DNA from: Actinomycetota bacterium
GTDB lineage: Bacteria > Actinomycetota > Acidimicrobiia > Acidimicrobiales > Acidimicrobiaceae
Direction of reading: 5' to 3'
NCBI GenBank assembly: GCA_004366215.1
Contig: SIRY01000185.1
Location: forward strand, 1 to 19,525
DNA length: 19,525 nt
Part shown: positions 15,758-19,525 of the stretch, piece by piece
Layout: each line of letters opens with the position of its first letter
Position numbering within the stretch: position 1 is the first letter of the stretch
Program-made: the position numbers and the translations under genes
The notes under the pieces: model-generated
Seen by the model: only the letters and a program-made list of their open reading frames with translations
The model's database searches: none
Told to the model about the DNA's origin: nothing

Positions 15758-15774
15758 CGTCTCGTCCCGAGACG
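15758..15774. repeat. Perfect 7-bp inverted repeat
   Basis: CGTCTCG and CGAGACG are separated by the 3-nt loop TCC. It could form an RNA hairpin on either strand; no T-run is adjacent. Confidence 0.6.
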
Positions 15775-15928
15775 ACCTCGACGCCGGCGACCGCGCCGCC
15801 CGACGTCGAGGTGCGCCCGCCAGCCACGACGTCGAGTCCGCAGCGCCGGCTGAGACCTGGCGGCGGCTGCGACAGCGACGCCGTGCGCCGAGCGCGCGAG
15901 CCACGTACCGGTGCGCCAACCGACCAAC

Positions 15929-15946
15929 GCCGGGCGCCTGCCCGGC
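15929..15946. repeat. Perfect 7-bp GC-only inverted repeat
   Basis: GCCGGGC and GCCCGGC flank a 4-nt loop GCCT. The hairpin would be very stable. No T-run follows on either strand. Confidence 0.6.
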
Positions 15947-16068
15947 TTCGGACATCGAGGCCCCGACCCCACGAGGCTCTCGCTCTCGCGCCGGTGACGT
16001 CGCTAGCACCCTTGATCTCCCGCCCCTGCTTCGAGCTCCGTAGCTGGCAAGCCTCGAGGACACCCTGT

Positions 16069-16102
16069 GCGACGCTGCCGCACCCGACCCCGGCAGCGTC
16101 GC
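16069..16102. repeat. Perfect 12-bp inverted repeat with a 10-nt loop
   Basis: GCGACGCTGCCG (16069-16080) and CGGCAGCGTCGC (16091-16102) are exact reverse complements around CACCCGACCC. This is the strongest hairpin I noticed in the window. Neither side has a T-run, so an intrinsic terminator is unlikely; a structured RNA or a protein-binding site is possible. Confidence 0.75.
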
Positions 16103-16337
16103 GACGCCACGACCTGCCCAAGGGCGACCTCGCGTGAGCGCGCGAAGCCTACCCGGTCGCGCACCTCCCGGTGAGACCGCGGCAACCGAGCTCGCCTCGA
16201 CGCTACGGGCCGGCCACGTCGGGGTGGGTTGCTTAAGCGGCGCGGTAGCCTGCTGAGCAGCGAGCGTGCCAGCGCGTAGGCTGCCATCGTCAGGCGAGAT
16301 CGAGCTCAGCTCACGCGCGAGGAGGTGCACTCGCTCG

Positions 16338-16745
16338 ATGACCACGCCCCAGCTACGACGGGCGCTCCGAGGCTGGCTAACCTGGGACGTCTTTGCGACG
16401 CTCGCGTTCGTCACCATCGGACGGCACGCCCACGGCCACGTCGATGACCTCCGCGGCGTGCTCGCGACCTGGTGGCCCTTTGGTGCCGGCGTCGCGGTGG
16501 GATGGCTGCTCGTGCGCAGCCGCGGCCACACGCTCTGGCCCGGTGGCGTCGTCGTCTGGCTCAGCACGCTCACCGTCGGCATGGCCCTGCGTCTCGTTGC
16601 ACATCAGGGTGTCGTCTGGCTCTTCGTCTTCGTCGCCGGCGCGTTCCTCGCGCTCTTTCTCGTGGCACCCCGACTTGCTGCTCGGCTCCTAGGCGGCGCG
16701 GGTCGTGGCCCACGAGGGCGCAGCCCGATCGCGACGTCAGAGTGA
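16338..16745 (+). CDS. DUF3054 family membrane protein
   Basis: A 135-residue predicted inner-membrane protein with about four hydrophobic segments (near residues 16-29, 46-63, 73-90 and 94-118). The family pattern is visible: DVFATLAFVTIGRHAHGH near the first helix, TWWPFGAGVAVGWLL at the second, and PGGVVVWLSTLTVGMALRL at the third. The function of DUF3054 proteins is not established; they are common in actinobacteria. ATG 16338 is chosen because it directly precedes the family sequence; a GAGGAGG site lies about 12 bp upstream, which is rather far. An in-frame ATG or GTG farther upstream (16266) would add a non-hydrophobic arginine-rich tail. The MFS gene starts 39 bp downstream, with promoter-like elements between. 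Confidence 0.85.
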   Translation: MTTPQLRRALRGWLTWDVFATLAFVTIGRHAHGHVDDLRGVLATWWPFGAGVAVGWLLVRSRGHTLWPGGVVVWLSTLTVGMALRLVAHQGVVWLFVFVAGAFLALFLVAPRLAARLLGGAGRGPRGRSPIATSE

Positions 16746-16760
16746 TTGCAGCCGCAATCA
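16743..16760. promoter_or_regulatory. Palindrome 1 upstream of the MFS gene, operator candidate
   Basis: TGATTGC (16743-16749) and GCAATCA (16754-16760) are perfect 7-bp arms around AGCC. The first arm includes the stop codon of the DUF3054 gene. The AT content is higher than the surroundings, as expected of a promoter region. TTGCAG (16746-16751) could serve as a -35 element. Confidence 0.5.
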
Positions 16761-16765
16761 TATTG

Positions 16766-16784
16766 ACCGCTACACTGTAGCGGT
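16766..16784. promoter_or_regulatory. Palindrome 2 abutting the MFS start codon, operator overlapping a -10 box
   Basis: ACCGCTACA (16766-16774) and TGTAGCGGT (16776-16784) are perfect 9-bp arms around a single C, ending at the base before the ATG. Inside it TACACT (16771-16776) is a good -10 hexamer ending 8 bp before the ATG. This predicts a leaderless mRNA whose promoter would be blocked by a dimeric repressor bound to the palindrome. Confidence 0.55.
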
Positions 16785-17981
16785 ATGGCGCACCACCGAT
16801 CCGCCGTGCTGGGCGCGAGCGCCGCCTTCCGCGGAACCCAGAACATGGCGCTGACGTCGATCGCGCTGCTCCTCCACGACGAGCTCCACGCAGACGCCGC
16901 TTCGATCGGACTCGTCGGAGCCCTCGCCGGTGCGGCAGGCGTCGTCGCCAACTTCGGCGTAGCCTCGCGCCTGCGGCCGAGCATGCTGCGAAGCGCGGTG
17001 ATCGTGGCGGCCTTCGTGCTCCTTGGCGGGCTCGTCGTCATGGGGCTCGCGCCGAACCTCGCCGTCGCAGCAGCGGGCGCTCTCCTCGTCGGCGTGGCCG
17101 GCGGCCTCGGCATGCCGAGCCTGACGGGCCTTAGCCAGCTCCTCGCTCGGGACGCGTCCCGGCGAGAGCGCCAGCTCGCAGTGTTCACCCTCGTCCTCTC
17201 GGCGTCGCTCGCGGTTGCTCCGCTGATCGAAGGGGGCGTCCTTGCGCTGTCGGATCAGAACGTCCGCCTGACGTACCTCGTCTTTGGCCTCATGCCTCTC
17301 GTCGTCGCCGGAGCTCTCGTCTCGGTACGCCCAGTGCACGACGAGCCCCTGGAGCTGCGCCGCGAGCAGCCATCGGCCGCTGGCGGACACCCGCTGCGAC
17401 TGCCCGGCCCTCGCATCGCGCTCATCGCCCAGCTCATGTACGCACTCCCGTTCGCCGCGGTGACGGCCTTCGGTGCTGCCATGGCGCGCTCCCTCCCGGG
17501 CGTCAGCGCCGCCACGGCACAGTACGCGTTCACGAGCTTCTTCGTCGCCTCGCTCGCTGCTCGCGCCCTCGTCGCAGCTCGCAGTCCGATCGCGAACAAG
17601 ACACGTGTGCTCGTCCTCGCAGGCGTCGCCACCGTCGCCGGGGTCGCGCTCGCGACGGTCGCACCGACTTACCTGACGTTCATCCTCGCCATGGCGTTGC
17701 TTGGCGTCCCCCACGGCGTGATCTTCCCGGTCGCACTCAGCGTGCTCGCCGAGTCGGTCGAGCCAGCAGCTCTGCCGAAGGCGAACTCCTACCTCATCGG
17801 CGGGTCAAACGTCGTCGCGGTCGCGGCGCCCGCCATGCTCGGTTCGCTCGCAACCGCGGTGGGCTACCGTGGGATGGAGGCCTTCGTCCTCGCGCCCACG
17901 CTCGCTCTGGTCGCCGCCCTCGGGTGGGCACGGCGACACGCCACCTCGTCGGAGCACGTGGGACTTGCTCACGAGCGCTGA
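16785..17981 (+). CDS. Major facilitator superfamily transporter
   Basis: A 398-residue membrane protein with about 11-12 hydrophobic helices in two halves. Visible landmarks include ASIGLVGALAGAAGVVANFGVASRLRPSMLRSAVIVAAF (helix 2, the charged 2-3 loop and helix 3), GALLVGVAGGLGMPSLTGL (helix 4), a charged central loop around RPVHDEPLELRREQPSAAGG, and MALLGVPHGVIFPVALSVLAES in the second half. The 2-3 loop reads ASRLRPSMLR, a weakened version of the MFS GxxxDRxGRR motif. Substrate is not predictable; drug or metabolite export is plausible. ATG 16785 directly follows a 19-bp palindrome that contains a -10 box, so it is probably translated from a leaderless mRNA and controlled by a local repressor. 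No regulator gene is next to it. It converges on the DAHP synthase gene, 14 bp away. Confidence 0.9.
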   Translation: MAHHRSAVLGASAAFRGTQNMALTSIALLLHDELHADAASIGLVGALAGAAGVVANFGVASRLRPSMLRSAVIVAAFVLLGGLVVMGLAPNLAVAAAGALLVGVAGGLGMPSLTGLSQLLARDASRRERQLAVFTLVLSASLAVAPLIEGGVLALSDQNVRLTYLVFGLMPLVVAGALVSVRPVHDEPLELRREQPSAAGGHPLRLPGPRIALIAQLMYALPFAAVTAFGAAMARSLPGVSAATAQYAFTSFFVASLAARALVAARSPIANKTRVLVLAGVATVAGVALATVAPTYLTFILAMALLGVPHGVIFPVALSVLAESVEPAALPKANSYLIGGSNVVAVAAPAMLGSLATAVGYRGMEAFVLAPTLALVAALGWARRHATSSEHVGLAHER

Positions 17982-17995
17982 GCCGCCGGCTCCCT

Positions 17996-19351
17996 TTAAG
18001 CGATCAAGAGCTCGGCCACGCGAAACGCGAGGTCGAGCGACTGTCGAGCGTTGAGCCGGGGGTCACAGATCGTGTCGTAGGCGCGGCACAGCTCGGACTC
18101 GAGCACCTCTTGCGAACCGCCGAGGCACTCGGTGACGTCCTCACCCGTGAGCTCGAGGTGAATCCCGCCTGCGTGCGTACCGAGGCGACGGTGGACCTCG
18201 AAGAACCCAGCGATCTCATCCATGATGTCCTCGAACCGGCGGGTCTTGAGACCAGCCTCTGAGAGGAACGTGTTGCCGTGCATCGGGTCACAGAGCCACA
18301 CGACGGGGTACCCCCCGTCACGGACCGCCTCGACGAGCGGGCCGAGCTGATCTCGGATCGCCTCATGTCCCATCCTCGAGATGAGTACGAGCCGACCGGG
18401 AGTCCGTTCGGGATCGAGCGTCGCGCAGAGCTCGAGGAGCTCGTCCGCCTCGACCTGAGCGCTCACCTTCACGCCGACTGGATTCGCGATCCCAGACGCA
18501 AAGCGCACGTGCGCGCCGTCGAGCTGGCGGGTGCGCTCTCCCACCCACACCATGTGGGCGCCGAGGTCGTAGAAGCGTTGCGACACCGGGTCACGCCGCG
18601 TGAGGGCCGCCTCGTACGGTAGGCGCAGGGCCTCGTGGGCCGTCCACACGGTCACCTGGTGGAGCACCGCTTCACGCTCGAGGTCGATGCCGCACCCCGC
18701 CATGAACCGCAGAGCGCGATCCACCCCATCTGCGATGGCCTGGTAGCGACGCCCCTCGGGTGACGAGGCGACGAAGTCGAGGTTCCAGCGGTGAGCTCCC
18801 GAGAGGTCAGCGAAGCCTCCCTGCGTCAGCGCACGCAGCACGCTCACGGTCGCTCGCGACTGATCGTAGGCACGCAGGAGGCGCTGGGGGTCTGGACGGC
18901 GTGCCTCGAGCGTCGCGACGTCGTCGTGGACGATGTGCCCACGAAACGCCGGCACCTCGCGACCGTCCACGACCTCGATCGGGGAAGAGCGAGGTTTCGC
19001 AAACTGCCCAGCGATCCTGCCGATCTTGACGACTGACACCCCTGACGAGTAGGTCAGCACGACCGCCATCTGGAGGATGACTTTGAGCTTGGCTCGAATC
19101 GAGGCGGCCGAGTGATCGTGGAAGCTCTCGGCACAGTCACCGGCCTGGAGCACGAAGGCTCGGCCGCGCGCAGCTCTCGCGAGCGCTGCGCGCAGGCGGT
19201 CGACGTCGCGCACGAGGACGATGCCCGGACGCTGCATGAGCTCTTTGACTGCATCGTCGAGCGCACTCCCATCAGGCCACGACGGCTGCTGCGCTGCCGG
19301 GTACCCTTGCCAATCCCAAGGGTCCCAGCTCGACTCCCGATGCGCCTCCAC
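17996..19351 (-). CDS. aroG: 3-deoxy-7-phosphoheptulonate (DAHP) synthase, class II
   Basis: A 451-residue class II (plant/actinobacterial type) DAHP synthase, which condenses phosphoenolpyruvate and erythrose 4-phosphate at the entrance of the shikimate pathway. Evidence: QAGDCAESF at 69-77 with the metal-binding C73, VVKIGRIAGQFAKPRSS at 107-123 for substrate phosphate binding, the block WVGERTRQLDGAHVRF with FASGIANPVGVKV, ISRMGHE, and the C-terminal THAGGIHLELTGEDVTECLGG. The class lacks similarity to E. coli AroF/G/H. Start is GTG 19351, with a strong GGAGGG site 4 bp upstream. The N-terminus is close in length to mycobacterial homologues, which carry allosteric helices for aromatic amino acids; I cannot judge regulation here. 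Nothing else of the shikimate pathway is in the window. Confidence 0.96.
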   Translation of the reverse strand: MEAHRESSWDPWDWQGYPAAQQPSWPDGSALDDAVKELMQRPGIVLVRDVDRLRAALARAARGRAFVLQAGDCAESFHDHSAASIRAKLKVILQMAVVLTYSSGVSVVKIGRIAGQFAKPRSSPIEVVDGREVPAFRGHIVHDDVATLEARRPDPQRLLRAYDQSRATVSVLRALTQGGFADLSGAHRWNLDFVASSPEGRRYQAIADGVDRALRFMAGCGIDLEREAVLHQVTVWTAHEALRLPYEAALTRRDPVSQRFYDLGAHMVWVGERTRQLDGAHVRFASGIANPVGVKVSAQVEADELLELCATLDPERTPGRLVLISRMGHEAIRDQLGPLVEAVRDGGYPVVWLCDPMHGNTFLSEAGLKTRRFEDIMDEIAGFFEVHRRLGTHAGGIHLELTGEDVTECLGGSQEVLESELCRAYDTICDPRLNARQSLDLAFRVAELLIA

Positions 19352-19367
19352 TTGCCCTCCTGACGGT

Positions 19368-19373
19368 AGTCTA
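19368..19373 (-). promoter_or_regulatory. Candidate -10 hexamer of the DAHP synthase gene
   Basis: TAGACT on the minus strand lies 16 bp before the GTG start. Transcription would begin near 19361, leaving a leader of about 10 nt that just includes the GGAGGG site. The -35 region is weak. Confidence 0.35.
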
Positions 19374-19415
19374 AGGGCTCACTTGACCATGTCTCAGTCG
19401 CACCCTCAGAGAACC

Positions 19416-19442
19416 ATGCGCGACGAGGTCGCCCCGCGATGA
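19416..19442 (+). other. Eight-codon leader ORF overlapping the next start codon
   Basis: ATG 19416 opens an eight-residue frame (MRDEVAPR) whose TGA overlaps the ATG of the following gene as ATGA. TTGACC at 19383-19388 could be its -35 box, but no good -10 follows. It may be a translated leader, a mis-set start, or chance. Confidence 0.25.
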
Positions 19443-19525
19443 GCGGGCTCCGCTTCATCGTCCAGCTGGGGTCCCACGTGTTGCTCCGCGAGCTCGGCTC
19501 GCTGCTCGCAGAGATCGAGGCGCAG
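19439..19525 (+). CDS. Start of an unrecognised protein, cut by the window edge
   Basis: The frame from ATG 19439 is open for 29 codons to the end of the window (MSGLRFIVQLGSHVLLREL and on). A GAGG lies about 10 bp upstream. Its first residues are hydrophobic with an amphipathic leucine pattern. I do not recognise it from so short a piece. It is divergent from the DAHP synthase gene, with 87 bp between the start codons. Confidence 0.5.
   Translation, partial: MSGLRFIVQLGSHVLLRELGSLLAEIEAQ

Larger units (their letters stand above)
15650..16337. other. 688-bp region without a convincing gene, rich in strong hairpins
   Basis: Open frames exist on both strands (for example plus 15681-16043 and minus 15668-16582), but none has recognisable motifs, consistent codon choice or a ribosome site, so I do not call a protein here. 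The region does hold several perfect inverted repeats: 15669-15683, 15758-15774 (7-bp arms), 15929-15946 (7-bp arms) and 16069-16102 (12-bp arms). Another imperfect nested structure spans 16244-16285. I do not recognise the conserved cores of RNase P RNA, tmRNA or SRP RNA. It may encode an unrecognised structured RNA, or be remains of a decayed gene next to a tRNA. Confidence 0.5.

Noticed and set aside
15681..16043. 120-residue plus-strand open frame after the tRNA
   Set aside because: It has no ribosome site, no recognisable domain, and runs through strong inverted repeats. A small unknown gene cannot be excluded, but I see no positive support.
15588..16121. 177-residue minus-strand open frame ending in GFEPATDCLEGSCS
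   Set aside because: The C-terminus is the antisense translation of tRNA-Arg, a classic false ORF. The rest has no motifs and an arginine/glycine/alanine-rich composition typical of random GC-rich frames.
15668..16582. 304-residue minus-strand open frame across the gap and antisense to the DUF3054 gene
   Set aside because: It overlaps a real membrane-protein gene on the other strand, and its composition (Arg, Ser, Pro, Thr) is that of a shadow frame.
16770..17714. 314-residue minus-strand frame antisense to the MFS gene
   Set aside because: It is a hydrophilic Arg/Glu/Asp-rich frame, the expected mirror of a GC-rich hydrophobic transporter gene.
17982..17995. Intrinsic terminator between the MFS and DAHP synthase genes
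   Set aside because: Only 14 bp separate the stops, with no hairpin and T-run.
1..19525. CRISPR arrays, insertion sequences, phage or toxin-antitoxin modules
   Set aside because: I saw no regularly spaced repeats, transposase or integrase motifs, or typical small gene pairs. The window is mainly metabolic, and novelty lies in arrangement and lesions rather than in a defence or mobile system.

Overview
This is a GC-rich, densely packed window. Start codons are often GTG, many genes overlap by 4 bp (ATGA or GTGA), and several start codons have little or no Shine-Dalgarno sequence but sit a few bases after a TAnnnT hexamer. The mix of a class II DAHP synthase, a DUF3054 membrane protein, a bacterial acyl-ACP thioesterase and actinobacterial-style fused cobalamin enzymes points to an actinobacterium. 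Acidimicrobiia is my best guess, from gene content only and with low confidence.

Layout. (1) Positions 1-9422, minus strand: one almost gapless run reading fah, cobO, cbiA/cobB, cobM, cbiD, cobL(cbiET), hmgA, an MBL-fold hydrolase, and a PheA/TfdB-type FAD monooxygenase that runs off the left edge. The homogentisate branch of aromatic catabolism is thus split, with five corrin-ring genes between the fumarylacetoacetase and the homogentisate dioxygenase. (2) Positions 9535-13973, plus strand, divergent from fah: a cbiG-cbiH(cobJ) fusion, a 61-residue two-cluster ferredoxin, cbiC/cobH, a CbiX chelatase fused to a VOC domain, and an acyl-ACP thioesterase. (3) Positions 13975-15492, minus strand: histidine ammonia-lyase, ending 1 bp from the thioesterase. 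(4) tRNA-Arg(UCU) at 15577-15649, then about 690 bases without a convincing gene but with several strong GC-rich hairpins. (5) Positions 16338-17981, plus strand: a DUF3054 membrane protein and an MFS transporter preceded by two perfect palindromes. (6) Positions 17996-19351, minus strand: class II DAHP synthase. A plus-strand gene of unknown function begins at 19439 and is cut by the window edge.

How the genes work together. CbiX, CbiD and CbiG are markers of the early-cobalt (anaerobic) cobalamin route. With CobM/CbiF, CbiE/T, CbiH, CbiC, CbiA and CobO the window covers much of the path from sirohydrochlorin to adenosylated cobyrinic acid diamide. CbiL, CbiJ and the later amidation and nucleotide-loop steps are not here. 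HmgA and FAH are the ring-opening and final hydrolysis steps of homogentisate breakdown. No recognisable maleylacetoacetate isomerase is present.

Two genes in the minus-strand run look broken in the same way: an internal deletion plus frame shift removes conserved residues in cobL (near 4285-4301) and in the FAD monooxygenase (near 273-282). These are either real decay or assembly errors, and should be settled first. The most distinctive intact features are the split homogentisate/cobalamin operon, the CbiX-VOC fusion, the MBL protein lacking several usual metal ligands, and the palindromic leaderless-looking promoter of the MFS gene.
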